64,000 bases of DNA from Karstenula rhodostoma CBS 690.94 (GCA_010093485.1 MU001496.1:1617666-1681665), one strand, 5' to 3'; shown: positions 20,464 through 33,390, numbered from the stretch's first letter. The notes: a model not told the origin generated them from the sequence alone. Translations and numbers: made by a program.

Positions 20464-21783
20464 CTAGGAAGCCCGCGCGCGCCTTCTCTGTGCTATAATA
20501 AATTTCCGGTCTTTGAGAGCAAGTATTGATCTACCCGGAAGTAGAGGCAAAATCTCGTACCATTCGAGGCCTTTTTGTATCGCGGCTTCAAGAGTGGCGT
20601 CTTCAGCCGGTGTCCAGATGGATCTTGACGACCAATGGCGTCCAGAGTCTTGCAAGACCAGGTACATCTTCCGTGATTCGATAGCAGCTAAGGGTTTGCC
20701 AGGGAGTTTGGATACCATCTCATCTAGATGTGATGCTGCTGTAATGATATCGTCCTCTTTCTCTGTCCATTTGAATCTTCTCGACCAGATAGATAGGCCA
20801 CGCATCGACATTGCGCGTTTCACACCCAACATAGTTCTATCAGGGAACTTGGACTTAATCTGGTCTAGCGATAAGCCTTCCTCGAAAGCTGCTTCCAGTC
20901 GGGAGAATTCGTTTTTAGTCCACGGGGCCGATTTTGTCCCAGGCTTGCGTATAATGCGCTTCTCCGCATAGTATCGTTTTAAAACGGCATTGCTGCTGCG
21001 GCCAAGGACTTTGCCAATCTCTTCGATGGATTTCCCGTCTTCCTTCATTCTCACTAAGGCCTTGAGGTCTTCTTGCGTCCAACGAGGCGAGTGAGACAAA
21101 CAGTTCATCCCCATGCGCTCTTCAGGCGGAACCAACCTCACATAGTAACCCCTCACATGTCGAGCCCGTCGTCCGAGTTTCATCGCTATCTCCTTCCAGG
21201 ACAAACCTAACTCGTTTCGCAGTCGAAGTAATTCGCTGGTTTCCCCAGAGCTCCATTTCGTGTGACTTGCTATCTCTGCGCCACGGCATAATTGCCCTGT
21301 CCACCGTGTTCGTAAACTGTTCAGAGTCCGATCGGGAAACGATCTGCTAATGTACGCCCATGTCCCGCCAGCGAGTTTGGCTTCGATGAGCAACCGGTCC
21401 TCTTCAGGTGAGAAGTGTATATGCGACTTGCCGTGCTTAAGTCTAGCACGATATGTCGCATGTTGAGAGCAAATAGAACTGAATGTTCGTCCAGGAAACT
21501 CAGCCTCCAAATTCTCCACATTCAATATGCCCGAGTACTTGCGAGCCAACTCTTGGATCTTTTCCAACTCTTCTTCAGACCATTTCTTCCTTCTTGGCTT
21601 CTCGCCACTCGATGCAGAGTAGAACGCACAGCGAGGCGCCTTAACAAGAGTCTTTAGACGAGTCGCTGAACCCATCAACAGCCCGAACAGGCCTTGGCGC
21701 ACTGAGATTCCACCCATGGTACGTGTGCGTATTGTCAAGAGAGATAGCCGAAAAGTAGTCGCACGGGTTTTAGGAACGGACAT
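20464..21783 (-). CDS. Protein of seven SANT/Myb-like repeats
   Basis: Single exon of 439 aa. Seven consecutive units of 40-50 residues can be seen, each starting with an aromatic residue and acidic helix and most ending with a PGR/PDR or LGR turn: KWSEEELEKI, HFSPEEDRLL, KWSSGETSEL, RWTQEDLKAL, PWTKNEFSRL, KWTEKEDDII, IWTPAEDATL. Such units normally bind DNA or histone tails. The first ~60 residues are rich in Arg, Ser and Leu without acidic residues (from MGGISVRQGL to APRCAFYSASS), like a mitochondrial presequence; an internal ATG at 21717 would still keep most of it. It might thus be a mitochondrial DNA-binding protein, but nuclear action is equally possible. Confidence 0.78.
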   Translation of the reverse strand: MSVPKTRATTFRLSLLTIRTRTMGGISVRQGLFGLLMGSATRLKTLVKAPRCAFYSASSGEKPRRKKWSEEELEKIQELARKYSGILNVENLEAEFPGRTFSSICSQHATYRARLKHGKSHIHFSPEEDRLLIEAKLAGGTWAYISRSFPDRTLNSLRTRWTGQLCRGAEIASHTKWSSGETSELLRLRNELGLSWKEIAMKLGRRARHVRGYYVRLVPPEERMGMNCLSHSPRWTQEDLKALVRMKEDGKSIEEIGKVLGRSSNAVLKRYYAEKRIIRKPGTKSAPWTKNEFSRLEAAFEEGLSLDQIKSKFPDRTMLGVKRAMSMRGLSIWSRRFKWTEKEDDIITAASHLDEMVSKLPGKPLAAIESRKMYLVLQDSGRHWSSRSIWTPAEDATLEAAIQKGLEWYEILPLLPGRSILALKDRKFIIAQRRRARAS

Positions 21784-22374
21784 TCGCCGCGTCTGAAAGT
21801 ACCGAAATGCGATCGATTGTATTGCACGTGACCGAAACTCCGCGCGGCAGCGTCCCGCGACGAGTGGCTAGCCTCAGGGCGACGTAGTACATTCGAAGTA
21901 TACTGGCAAGGCGAAGAGAGAACGCTGATTGGATGTGGTGTGAAGAAGAGGAGCCGCTACGGTTCGGTGGACAAGAAGTCAACAAACTAAACACGAAGGT
22001 CCGTGCGTTGCGCGCGGCGTCGTTTAGGCATCGAACGAGCGCAACCTTCAGTCTGATCACATCAACCCGAACCTGCTCGCGAAGAGTGTATCGTACCGGC
22101 TGTCTTGATTCTGAAATGGTGGAAGAAAACGGGAAGGCCGTGCAGTCTCACTTGTTTATCGAGTTTAATGGGACAGCAATAAGACGCGGACTCGTCTTCA
22201 TTCCGGCACGGGCACATTTGAAATGCCAAGTGGACACAGAGCAATTGAATTCCGCATTCTCTACTAGGAAGCACACGACTTCTCGCAGGCCCAACTTGGT
22301 ATGCACCCATGGACGCCTTATGTCCACTTCCCCAATTGCACCATACCCACACGCCGTCCATCATCGCACGAATC
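21784..22374. other. Intergenic region
   Basis: Promoter side of the SANT-repeat gene and 3' side of the MFS transporter gene. No feature recognised. Confidence 0.55.
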
Positions 22375-24097
22375 TCACTCCGCCTTCCTCCTAATCCTCG
22401 GCAAACACAGCCAAAGCCCCAGAATGACCCCAAGAAGTGCCAGAACAATCGGCTGCAACACCTTGACGCCCTTTGCCTGAGCGATCGCTCCCACCGCGAA
22501 GGGAAACACCGCTGCACCGGAGCCACCAAATGCGGCGGCAAATCCAATCGCGCTGACGTGCAGGTGCCTGGGAAGCAGCTTTGTAGCGACGACTATCACG
22601 GCGGGGAACAGCGGGCCCATCAGAAAACCCTGCAAGGCGACGGCGACGGCGGAGACGTAGAACTGCGGGACGAGCCAGAATATGAGCTCGAGAGCCATGG
22701 TGAGCGGAAGGTAGATCTGGGGATTTGGCGTCAGCCTTGAACGATGTTCTCAATGAAGGGAGATTTCTTTGCCCAACACCAGACATGCCACTTACCGCGA
22801 TAGCCAACTTCTCGCCAACCCTCGGCGTGACGAAGCCCAGGATGACCCTCCCAACAGTAATCCCCATCCAGTACCCTGTCGCCACCATTCCGCTCGCAAA
22901 GTCCCCTCCGCTCCGCACTTCTAGCATGAACTTGACGATCCAGCCACCGAGGGCGACTTCGATACCTACGTAGCCCAGGAGGAATATGGCGCATATCCAG
23001 GTGATACGTGCATGGGGCATGCGAATTAATGCTTCTGTCATGCGGCTGTCTTTACTGTCGGAGGTGCGCTCGTTATTTTCGCGGAATACGGCGCCCGTCG
23101 CGGTCCAGAAAGCTGCGAGCGAAGTACCGAGTTCGATAACGGCCAATCCGATCTGTGTAGCTTTAATATCACCTGGACAGAGTGAGGGACGATATGAAGG
23201 CTTACCATGACATAGTAGAACGTATACCACGGTAATCGCTGGCCCTTGGTAATCATGGTCGTAGCAATGAGCGGCGAGAGTACAGCGCCGAGACCATAAA
23301 AGCCATGCAAGAAGCCCAGTACCTCATTTGCATTGGCCATGTTTCCAATCCCTGTATCGGCAACATCAGCACGCGTCCGACTGAGTCCAACCTGAATGAT
23401 TAGGAAGGAAAACTTACATGCATTCCACGCTGCATCAGCCAAACCGTTCCCAAAACCAGCTATCATAAAAACAACAACCAGCACAGGGTACGGAGGATGT
23501 ACGGCAATGATAACATAGGCGATGATATGGCATCCCGGCGAAAGGAGTGCCACGCCTCTTTGGCCAAACTTAAGGTGGATGGCGTTGTTGAGCAGAGCTG
23601 AGGCAGTGTATCCTATCCGTTATCAGCCATCTCCGCATGAGCTTCAATCACAATACTTACCAACAAGGGGCGACAAAAACACCAGCGAAATGATCACAAA
23701 CGTAAGACCGTAGTACTCCTGAAGCTACACACATTGTCAGCCTCATAACAACACCGCATCGAATCCAGAACAGCCTTACATAAGGGATCAAAGCGCCATA
23801 CGCAGCATCGTTAGCTCCCATAACCACAAAGCTCCAAAACGCCGCCAGCGTCCTCCACAGATTCCCCCGCGGCGCATTCCAGCGCTCGACTTTGGAATCC
23901 GCCTGCGTTGTCGGGCTGGGCAACCTCTCGATCGGATCCTGCTCCTGGAGCGTCTTGCCGGCTCTGATGCTGACTGGCTTAGCGCGTGGAAGCTTCGCCG
24001 CGTCCGGAGTCGAGACGTAGTGCGAGAGGTCGGTAAGCTCCACAGCGGGAGGCTCCACGACGGAGGTTGACGAGCTGCCGTTTTGATGGATGGTCAT
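22375..24097 (-). CDS. MFS transporter, FHS/fucose-permease-like
   Basis: Six exons: 24097-23780, 23724-23661, 23612-23418, 23351-23206, 23152-22796, 22716-22375 (1422 nt, 473 aa). All introns are GT-AG and phases agree. A ~75-residue cytosolic head is followed by 12 hydrophobic segments. Recognisable blocks are VMGANDAAYGALIPYLQEYY in helix 1, GFGNGLADAAWNAWIGNM and NEVLGFLHGFYGLGA in the N-half, and GFVTPRVGEKLAI and GFLMGPLFPAVIVV in the C-half. The GFLHG.YG.GA motif is characteristic of the fungal MFS group often annotated as fucose-permease-like (FHS). It sits in a membrane, probably plasma membrane; the substrate is not deducible. Confidence 0.88.
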
Positions 24098-25508
24098 TGT
24101 GGCAGTGGTACCTGCGTGTAAGGTATGTGACAGGTGCACAGAAGCTACAGTGTGTTCTGTTCTCGTTTCTTCTTTCCAGACTTCTTCTTGACGTGTTCTT
24201 TGCCTGAATCACCACGTTATATACCTCCCCAACGATCGCCAATGCAGCTCGTTGACTCACAACTCGCAGCGCCGTCTCACCGCAGACAAATGTGTGAAAG
24301 ACGGACGTTGCACACGCCATGGCAAACCACATTAGCTCGTTCGTCGATCCCACCGACCAGGGACCTGCCACCGCATCCGGCCTAGCCCCTGCCCCACGAG
24401 CCACCCCCCGCCTTTGGAGAGAACCTCTAGTTCCAATACTTCTAATCAAATGTGATACTTCGCGCGCTTTCGAAAGAAGAAAAAAGGGCGGAGGCTGAAC
24501 CATCACCATCCCATCCTGATCCAGCTCCCCCGTACCTATCCCTCAGCAACACCATACCCCCCCTCCACAATTCCACTCCACAATTCCACTCCACTCCACA
24601 CCGCACAGCCGTCGCCCTACTGCCCCATTCATCGATTTATTTCCCTAACCACCAAGTTGCCAAGATCTCCCCATCCGTCAGTCACGCGCTCTCGGACCGA
24701 CAATTACACGACCCACGCGCGGCGATACGTACGGTACGGTACGGTACGGTACGGATTACCTAACCGCGCTCGCTCGCAAGGGTTTCCCCTTCGACCTGGC
24801 AAGCGCGCTACGTCGTGTGCCGAAACACCTGCAGTCGCGCCCGCGACGCGATACGGACGCCGTAATTTCGCCCTTGAGCTATCTTCCACGTTTGGGGAAA
24901 TCGAGATGGGAAGCGCGAGGTTGATGGGCGGGCGAAGGGGCAAGTTAGTTATTCGCGTAGGATAGGATGTGAATCTTTTTTTGGGGGTTTACAGCTAACG
25001 TCAAATCATGCATCTCATCAGCTAGCTACCTAGCACATCCGTCCATCTCTCTTCGCAGCCCTATTACCTCCTCAAGCGTATCGAGCATCCCTCCCAAGCA
25101 TCATGAAAAAAAAAAATAACCAGAAAGAAAGAAAAAACGCTGGGGTATCTGCTTCGCGACTCAACGAGTCATCCACATCTAGTCCTCAAACCTCAAACAA
25201 GACACCAACAACGCAAGGAAAACGTACACAACTAAAATAAAAGAACCATTTCTTGAATATCAACGCTTGTATTTCGCAACGACTGTAGTGAAGAAGATTG
25301 TCTGCCGGGCTTGCCTGCTTGCCTGCTTCGTTCCACGCACCTCCTTTTCCCACCTCCCAGCCCTAGATTTGCGTTTTCACCCTCCTCCACTCCCGTCCTT
25401 CGCCGCACTCATGAAATAGAAATAGTTAGGAATAGACAGGTGATGATGCTTCCCATGCATTGTTGTCGGCGGAAGCAGGAGTGTCAGTCAGGCTAGACAG
25501 GAAGGCGT
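24098..25508. other. 1.4-kb intergenic region with microsatellites
   Basis: Promoter of the MFS gene and 3' flank of the Rds1-like gene. Contains CCACAATTCCACT repeats near 24570-24600 and a (TACGG)5 run. No gene supported. Confidence 0.6.
24730..24754. repeat. (TACGG)5 microsatellite
   Basis: Five perfect 5-bp units, preceded by one partial TACG. Intergenic. Confidence 0.9.
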
Positions 25509-26588
25509 CTATGAGGGCTGGATGACGGAGGGGCCGGCGAGGACCTCGCCGTCGGCCACCGACTGCGACTTGGTGATCATCATGTAGACCTCGCCGGAGA
25601 GGTTCTGGGGGACCACGCAGTTGCCGTCCGAGATCTGGGAGAACTGGTTGCCGCCACTGCAACACCATTAGCATGCATTCCTATTTTACCAAGGAGGTAG
25701 GGAAGGAGACTTACGGAGCGACGAAGGCGCAGAACTGGGCACCGGCGGGGTTGGCGGTGTCGGCGAGCTTGAGGTTGGAGCCGACGGCGGCCTGCTCGGG
25801 GTTCTGGAGCGCGATGCTGGGGAAGGCCTGGATGTTGAGGTTGGAGCCCTCGGGGCAGGAGGTGATGAACTGGGCGGCAAGGGTGAAGACGGCGCGAGGG
25901 CCGAGCGGGGTGTCGAAGGCGGCGGGAACGGGCTCGGCGCCCGTGGCTGTGCGGATGAAAGCCTGGTGGCGGGCCTCGACGGTGACGATGGTAGCGGCCG
26001 CGGTGAGGACGTCCGAGGAGTTGACGAGGGGAGCAGCGCCCAGGTAGGCGGAGACACCGATGGCCTCGAGGACACGCGCGGTGGCGACCATGGTCTTTGC
26101 GTCCGTGAGCGCTCCGTCGAAGTTGTACGTGCATGGCTCGACGGGCTTGGCTCCTGCGCCGGCGATGGCGGCCTGGAGGGTGGTAACGTGAGTAGCTTCG
26201 GTCTGTCCTACGCCCATGAGAGACTTGATCTGTCCGTCCGTAAGGCCGAGGGCCTGGAAGTCGCTCATGGGGAACTTGGCGAAACCTTGCTGGTAGAACG
26301 TGGACTCAAGGTGCTCTGCGGTAAGGGCACTAGGATTGTTAGTGGGTATCCTGATTGTGGATCTGTAGGTGTAACTCACAATTGAAGGATGTCAACATCG
26401 GTCAATCCTCCACCTGCTGCCGGAGCAGCAGCAGGCGGTGCAGCAGCAGCAGCAGATGAGGTAGCGGCGGCGGCAGAAGATGTCGTCGAAGAAGAAGCCT
26501 CTTGACGGGCGATGATTCCAGCCGGGGCGGCAGCCGCAAGGGGAGCCAAGGCCATGAGGCCGCTGATGATTGATCGTACGCTAGGCAT
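25509..26588 (-). CDS. Secreted ferritin-like protein, Rds1 type
   Basis: Three exons: 26588-26380, 26329-25715, 25656-25509 (972 nt, 323 aa). A signal peptide (IISGLMALAPLAAAAPAG) is followed by an Ala/Ser-rich linker. The ferritin-like helical domain begins LTDVDILQFALTAEHLESTFYQ; the L.LE.LE pattern and later EATHVTTLQAAI (Glu...His) and VEARHQAFIR (Glu..His) supply candidate metal ligands. Family knowledge: Pfam Ferritin_2, named after fission-yeast rds1, is nutrient- or stress-responsive. These proteins are abundant and extracellular or wall-associated in many Pezizomycotina; the activity is unproven. The C-terminal exon ends SVADGEVLAGPSVIQPS. Confidence 0.9.
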
Positions 26589-28346
26589 CGTGTCGAATTA
26601 AGTGATGTTAAAGATGTAGGCGTGAATGGGAACCAGCAAAGTCTCGCTTTGATTAATTATAAATTTCCTTAGGGTCCAACCAGGGACGGAGAAGTGAATG
26701 TGAAGGAACGTGAGGAGGTATTAGGTACAGAGAAAGGTACTGGATGGAAAGGCCTCCGCTAGTTGATATCTAACAGAAAACGATTGTTAAAACAAGGTGG
26801 GCGCCAATGGACCTTATAGCCCTCCTGCGGCTCGATGACTGCATCTGAGACGGCAGAGCAAATTCGGAGGACGGAAGCGGGCTCGTGGCAAGTTGACGGA
26901 CTGCAATGATCCCGCCCACCCTTGGTACACTTGCCGGATCTGTAGCCATTCAAGCTTTTTGGCCTGGCTAATGGACCACTGGTAGCTGCGAGGACCACCC
27001 TGGAAACGCCAGGAAAGGCGCTGATGGTGTTCGCGTTGTTGCGAGGGGTCTTGGTGTTGGCTACGCGAAGTGTAGCACATCCGGGGTGCTGCGACGCTTA
27101 AACCTCACCCGAAACATCACAGGTCGCAACGGCGCTCAGGTTCTTGCTCGGAGGAGGCGCTACCGGTCAAGCCACAGCATTCTGGGCTATTATTCCGGTC
27201 GCATACCACGCGTAGCTGACGGCTTGAGGTGCTTCCGGAGGGCTTCACGCGTCGGTCACCACGCGCTTGCTTGTTACGCGCCACAGAGAACGCTTCATCT
27301 TGTCCGGCTAGTGTCCGGGCACCGAGGTTCGAACAATGTTTCAATCACTTCTTCGAAACCAGTTGCGTCGTTGAGCAGGTGGGTCGTCGCATGCTGTCGT
27401 GAGGGCTGGAGGTCGTGAGGTCGCGGTGCGGTGTTGATGTCCACGAGAGAGAAGGTGCCTCATGTTCAACTGCCATCAAACGGTTCGACGGTTGATCAGG
27501 CACCAGACGCAACGACCCACCGGTTCTGCCTGAGGCCCTGAAATTACTATGCGACTAGGTGCCTGTCACAGGGGAAGGAGCTTGCCAAGGTTTACAACAG
27601 GTCACAGAAGTCTTGACCGAACCGCACCAAGACCCGTCTCAGGTATTGAAACTCCGGATACTGGCAAGACTGTTTTACAATGCCAAGCGGGTAAACACAC
27701 TATTGCGCTTTCGTGCAGGAAGATATCAGATCCAGCGGAACAAATTCTATCCTTTGAGCTGTTTCACACAATCGTCACCAATCCAAACAACCAGCTAAAA
27801 TACGCACGGCCGAGTTGAGCCAGGCGTCAACTCATCCGGCGAACGGGTCAGCATTCAGTGGTTCCCAGAGGGCAGGCGAGGAAGCTTAACGCAGGGAGAA
27901 CGGTGTAGCAGGAGCATCGCTAGGCGTGTAGACATGAATAACGGCAATATATTGACTGATCTCAAGGCTACTTCCGCACCTCGACCACACATTAACACTT
28001 GCTTCCTCTCTCCCCATGCGAAGCTTGTTACTTTGCTAAGATAGACTCACTACTTTTGACCACTGCCCACTAAAGAATACAGATCTGTCCGTCTGTCCCG
28101 CTCCATACACGCTAATATATTTGTGCCATGCAATTTCTGTCTACACAAGTCCTCCGGAACTAAGAGCAGGCAAACGATCAATGGAATAAGAAATGGGAAC
28201 ATGAGACCCAGGAGCTTGGCGGCGCATAAGATCTCCAAAGCGGAACGGCCCACGAACCATCCTTGGATGCCGAGGCTTGCTCGTATCTGGAGGATAGTGA
28301 CTGCGGATCGAGCGGAGAAGGCGAAAAAGCCTGCAATATGAGACTC
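26589..28346. other. 1.8-kb segment without a supported gene
   Basis: Promoter side of the Rds1-like gene and 3' flank of SSD1. Only short frames without motifs or signal sequences. Nothing recognised. Confidence 0.55.
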
Positions 28347-31300
28347 CTACAGAGCGTATGGGTTCAGAGAACGGATTGTCAAGCATCTGGCACAAAGTTA
28401 GCGTTATTTGGAACGTTCAAATGCATATACTTACGGAGGGCTCTTGGACAGATCCGTCTTAAGGATGATTGGCACACGAGTCATCTCCCGCACATCCTGG
28501 ATGTAGTCTCCGTTCTCCTCACGGAGAGTGAACCAGCTCAAATACTTTTCCTTGTTGGTGAGCTTGGCCTCAGGGGACTCGCTGGCGCTCTGGGCAAGTT
28601 TGGAGTCGGACTTGACGCGATGCGGAGCGTAGCGGCTGGACTGCAGACCGTTCCTTGTAGGCGAAGGAGGCATGCTCTGCGTAGGGCGGTCTGCCCCGGT
28701 GTTCAGTGAGACACCAGCCATGGCACCGGTAAGATCACTGGAGTCATCGTCATCGTCGTCGTCGAATAGGGCATCATCATCCCGTGCTCCAGTGTCCATT
28801 TGCCTGCGCTGGGCTTCCTCCTGCTCCTTGGCGCGCTGCTTAGCGACTTCTGCGTCGCGCGCAGCGGCGGCGGCCTGCGCGGCACGTCCCGAGCCATGCT
28901 TCGGCCTCTCGTCTTCGGGGATGTACGCAGACGAGGGAACACCCTTCTCCCAGTAAAGCTCGAGGAGACGTTTGTTCTTGTCGAATTCCGCCTTCTTCAA
29001 CGGCAGCTGATCGCAGTGTACACGCTTCTCGAATCCGAACTCAGGAATGAGGACGTCAAACGCCGACTCGTAAACACAGAGCACGATACCTTCACTGATG
29101 AGGTCACCGCCCAGCTCCTGTCGTGTCCTGTCCATGCTACGGCAGGCCTCGATATGCACACTCTGCTCTTGAGCAGCGTGGGCTGAGTCCTTCTTAGTGT
29201 TGCACATTTCGGCGGTCTTCGTGAGCAGTTCAATATCCTCAGTGAACTCGATGGCGCCATTGGAAAGGGCAGCCTCCAGTTGGCGGTGGACGATGATATC
29301 TGCATATCGTCGAGAGGGGTTGGTGAAGTGTGTGTACAAGGGAAGGTTCAGCGCATAGTGTGAGCGCTGGTCCTCCGTTTGCTTCCCTGCCACGATGTAC
29401 TTGGCACGGGTCATCGACTTGATGACCAGGGTCTCCAATCCCTTGCGGATGTCGACATCGTCGATCTGGAACAGGCTGTTCTGTACAGTGCCACTGCTAG
29501 TGGTGTCAATAGTGTAGCCGATGGCGCTCATACGCTCGGAGATGGTCTGGAGACGACGAGGGTTGGGAGGGGCCTGGCGACGCAGTAAAGCCTTCTCCGG
29601 AAGGTTGTCAGCAATCTGCTTGGCGATAAAAGCGTTGGTCTTGTGGCTCAGCTCCTCAATGCACTCGTGCGAAGGGGATGAATCGAAAATGTTGGCTTCG
29701 ACCGGGACATTCTCGTCGTCGAGTTGGTGCATCAAACGAAGGGAAGGGATATCGGTGCTACGATCGCCGAAGCGAGCCTCCCGGAACTTCTGAGTGACGT
29801 GGTGAAGCATCTGAATGTCCTTGGCACGACCCTCTGAGATTTCGGAAGCATTGCCGTTGATAACGGCATCCACCTCATCGTAAGACAGCTTGCCGGAACT
29901 TTTGATAATCGACTTGCCAATCCAAGTCTCGTCTTCGAACACATTGCCAGACTTCGGGTCGACCTTGAACACCACACTCACAGTGTAGCGCTCTTCGCCA
30001 GGGCTCAAGCAGCAAATCTCCTGAGATAGACGTGGGGGTAACATGTTGACGGTACGGTCCATAAGGTAGACGGCCGTGCCGCGCTTCTTTGCTTCGCGGT
30101 CAACAAGAGAGTTCGCTTTGATAAAGTGAGCTACATCGGCAACGTGGAAGCCAATCTCGACGCGGCCATCGTCCAGGGACTTGAAGTGAAGGGCGTCGTC
30201 TAGCTCCTTTGAACCGTTAGGATCAATGGTAAAGGTCTGTTCGCTGCGGAAGTCTCGGCGGTTTTCCAACGCAGCCTCGCCGTCGTTGGCGACAGACCAG
30301 TCTTCAAAGCCGACATTCTTGATGACCGCGTCGGAGAAGTCGTCGGGACCAAAGTTGTTGTCCCGCAGAAGAGCATCGGTTTCCACCTTGAGGTCACCCA
30401 TCTCACCCAACTGCTCGACGAGCGTTCCGAAAGGATGCAGGGAGGTGATCGGCCATCGCTTGATGCAGGCCACAAAGATGCGGTTCGCATAGTCTTGATG
30501 CTTCTCGACGAAATCACGAGGAGCCTGTTCAGTCGGGATGGCGATCAAGGGCACACGCTTGTCGGTCGGCTTGAACCAGACGATCTTTGGCTTGTCCTGC
30601 TGGCGGTTGTCCTGAGGACGCGAGTTGCCACCTTCGCGAGCCGCACGCTCAGCTTCTTGCTTCTCCTTCGTAGCCTGGCTACTAGGGCGCAAAAGACCCA
30701 GAGTACTAACAACTCATCAGCAAAGTCCACTAATTGTGTACAGTGATTGCACTTACCCAGAGAACATCTGGCCCGCAACTCGTTCGATGACGGCAACAAT
30801 GTGCCCAGCGTACAAAGGCTTTTGTTCATCATTAATCTCCTCCTCTTCCATCAACAGAAGACTCTGGCCTTCAACTTCGACATCATCGTTCTTCTTCTGC
30901 GTAGGGCGCTGGCGCAAACTGCCTCGGCGCCGGATTCCGCCCTCGCCGCTAGTTTCAGGCTGGGTGGTGGCGTCGTTCACAGCAATGTTGCTGCCACGAG
31001 GATCTGCGTTATCCTTTCTCTTCTTCTTCTCTTCCTTCTCACGCTTCTGTCCCCACACCTCGTCCACGTCGAGAAGTTCAACAGCAACCAAATCACCTTC
31101 GAGTGCTCGGTTCCTGTCTTTGCTACCGCAAATGAAGATGTCGGCATCGAGATCTGTAGTGGTAACGTACGCGTCGCTGCGGTTTTTCTTGTTGACCCGC
31201 AAGATACCGGCAACAAGCTGCCCGTCACTAAGAAGGGCGGGCAGAGTTGCCTGAGGTAGGTAAGGAGTGAAGAGCGTCTTGCGCTGTTGCTGCTGTTGTT

Positions 31301-32623
31301 GTTGCATCATCTGCGGCTGGCCGTGTTGGCCAGGCATGCCTCCGAAGCCTCCGCCGTTCATCTGTGCAGCTTGAAGTGCCTGCAGATGAGCAATCTGTAG
31401 CGGATTCAGACTCTGGCCGCCGAGCATCTGCTGGGGAAGCAGCACCTGTCCCTGGGGCAGCTGCATAAGCTGGGGCTGGCCTGGGTATTGGAAGTTGCCT
31501 AGAGAGCCAACAGACTGGTTGACTGAGCCACGGGTGCGGTGACCGGGCTGGAAAGGAGCGGCGTTTGCTGTCTGGTTCATGTTGAAATTGCCCATGTTCT
31601 GGGCTTGGTTGTTCTGGTCTGGTTGTTGTGGTTGTTGTTGTTGTTGTGGTTGCTGCTGTTGTTGAGCTTGCGGTTGAGGCTGCCTCCAGTTACCCTCAAA
31701 GTTGCGGGATTGGTTTCGACCGTGGCCTTGGCTGCCACGACGTTGGAAGTCAGATTGGCCGTTCTGAGCGGCAGCATTGTTGTCGCCGGCCGGGGCAGCA
31801 GGGAACGAAAAGGCTGGTCCGCCGCGGCCTGCGTTTCCACCGCCACGACCAACAGCCATGCTCTGGCTGCGACCATGTGCGCCACGCCCGCCGCGGCCCG
31901 CAGACTGTTCAGTCGGTGTGTTTCCACTGGGACTTGCGTCACGGTTGCTGGAGCCGCCAGCGGAACCAGGGATGGGGAACTGGAAGCCAGAAGTCTTCCT
32001 CTTCTGTTCTGCCAGCTCGGCCGCCTTCTTGGCTTCGGGCAGGGCCAGGGAGTGCCGACGAGTATGTCCCGAACCGGCACCGCCACCACCTCGACCGCGC
32101 GGGTTGACGTTCTCCCTGGCTTGGTTCCCCGGCTGTCCACCGTATTCACCAAAGCCAGAGGCGCCCGACGAGGGTGCAGGCGGGGGGCCGCCCATGACGT
32201 TGGGCAAGGCGGACTGGTTGCGACGGTGCGCCGATGGCTGCGAAGGGGCGTTCATCGGAACGGCAAGGTGCTGCTGAGGCACCTGCTGGGCAAACTGGAA
32301 TTGGTTCGGGTTGGGGGATACGTTGGGCATCTGTCCCTGCATCTGGAAGTTGCCGGGCAGATGTTGCTGGGGCTGGATCATGCCCATGTTAACATACTGT
32401 TGGTGGGTTGCAGCAATTTGTTGCTGCTGCTGCTGTAAGACTTCAATCTGCTGGGCGATGGCAAGTTGTTCCACTGGGTATGCTGTCAGCAGGGTGCGGA
32501 CAGGATGGGAGGAGGGACGGGCGCACTCATCAGCGGAGTCAGCTCAGACGGGCTACGTCGATGAGCGATGTGCAGGCGACGGCCATTGGGATTCAAGGGC
32601 CCGGTTTGGCCTTGTTGATCCAT
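28347..32623 (-). CDS. SSD1: RNA-binding pseudonuclease Ssd1 (RNase II family)
   Basis: Four exons: 32623-32527, 32473-30757, 30705-28435, 28386-28347 (4125 nt, 1374 aa). The N-terminal ~450 residues are Gln/Asn/Gly-rich and disordered, with polyQ runs. After this come cold-shock-like domains (LFTPYLPQATLPALLSDGQL, and KIVWFKPTDKRVPLIAIP). The RNB domain starts around residue 745. At 765-775 it reads IDPNGSKELDD, where active RNase II enzymes have Asp instead of this Glu. Other RNB blocks are RGTAVYLMDRTVNMLPPRLS and NPSRRYADIIVHRQL. The last exon is only 40 nt and encodes CLTIRSLNPYAL, matching the conserved end. Ssd1 binds mRNAs for wall and growth proteins and is controlled by the Cbk1/Orb6 kinase. 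The first intron begins GTGCGC, an unusual donor. GLE1 is divergent from it. Confidence 0.93.
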
Positions 32624-33390
32624 GTTGCGGACGGAGTGTGAGGGTATCACAGCCTGTGCCCGCAGGATTGTTAAGTGCTATGCACGGGAGTGGCGGTCGA
32701 CTCGTTGAGATGGCGACAAGTCAAGACGACGGAAAAAAAGTCTATCGACAGAAGATCTGGGCTGTGTCAGCAGTGGCATGGGGATGGGAGGGTTTGGCAC
32801 GACGTCGCAGTGCGGTCCCGTCATGCGCAGGCAGAGGTGAAGCAAACAGAGCGGGGGGGCCCATGGGTGGCAGGCAGGCTCTGGGCGGCGGCGTGCTGGG
32901 ATCAGGCGGGGAGCACTTACACTGCGTGCGAGGGTGCGAGGGTAGGTGAGGGTACGGTACAGGCAAGATGATGTTGGATGGATCGATGCTTCAAATGTTG
33001 CGAGCGGCAGGCTTCAAATGTTGCAGAGTCTGGTGCGTGAGGGCAGGCTTACAGGGGCGGGCGTAGAGAGTGTTCTGTCCCTAGTGACGGACTGCGTGGT
33101 TCTTTCCCTGGACAGGGCTGTGAGGTTCCAAAGGGCAGGAGGGAGCGCGCGAAGGAGGGAGGGCAGGAGCGATCAGGAGCGACCAAGACGGACGGCTTGC
33201 CAGGGAACGACTTTGTAGATGGAGGAGCGGGAGACGTCAGCGTGCGAACGAGCTGGATGGGCGATGGGTACGCCCCAGCTCTAAGCCCTAAGGGAAGGGA
33301 TCGGCTAGTCTCAGCTTGTCCGCAAACGACCCAACGATCCACTCTCCGGCGTACGTCACTGTGCTGTGCTGTGCCGCTGCGAAAGAGTGC

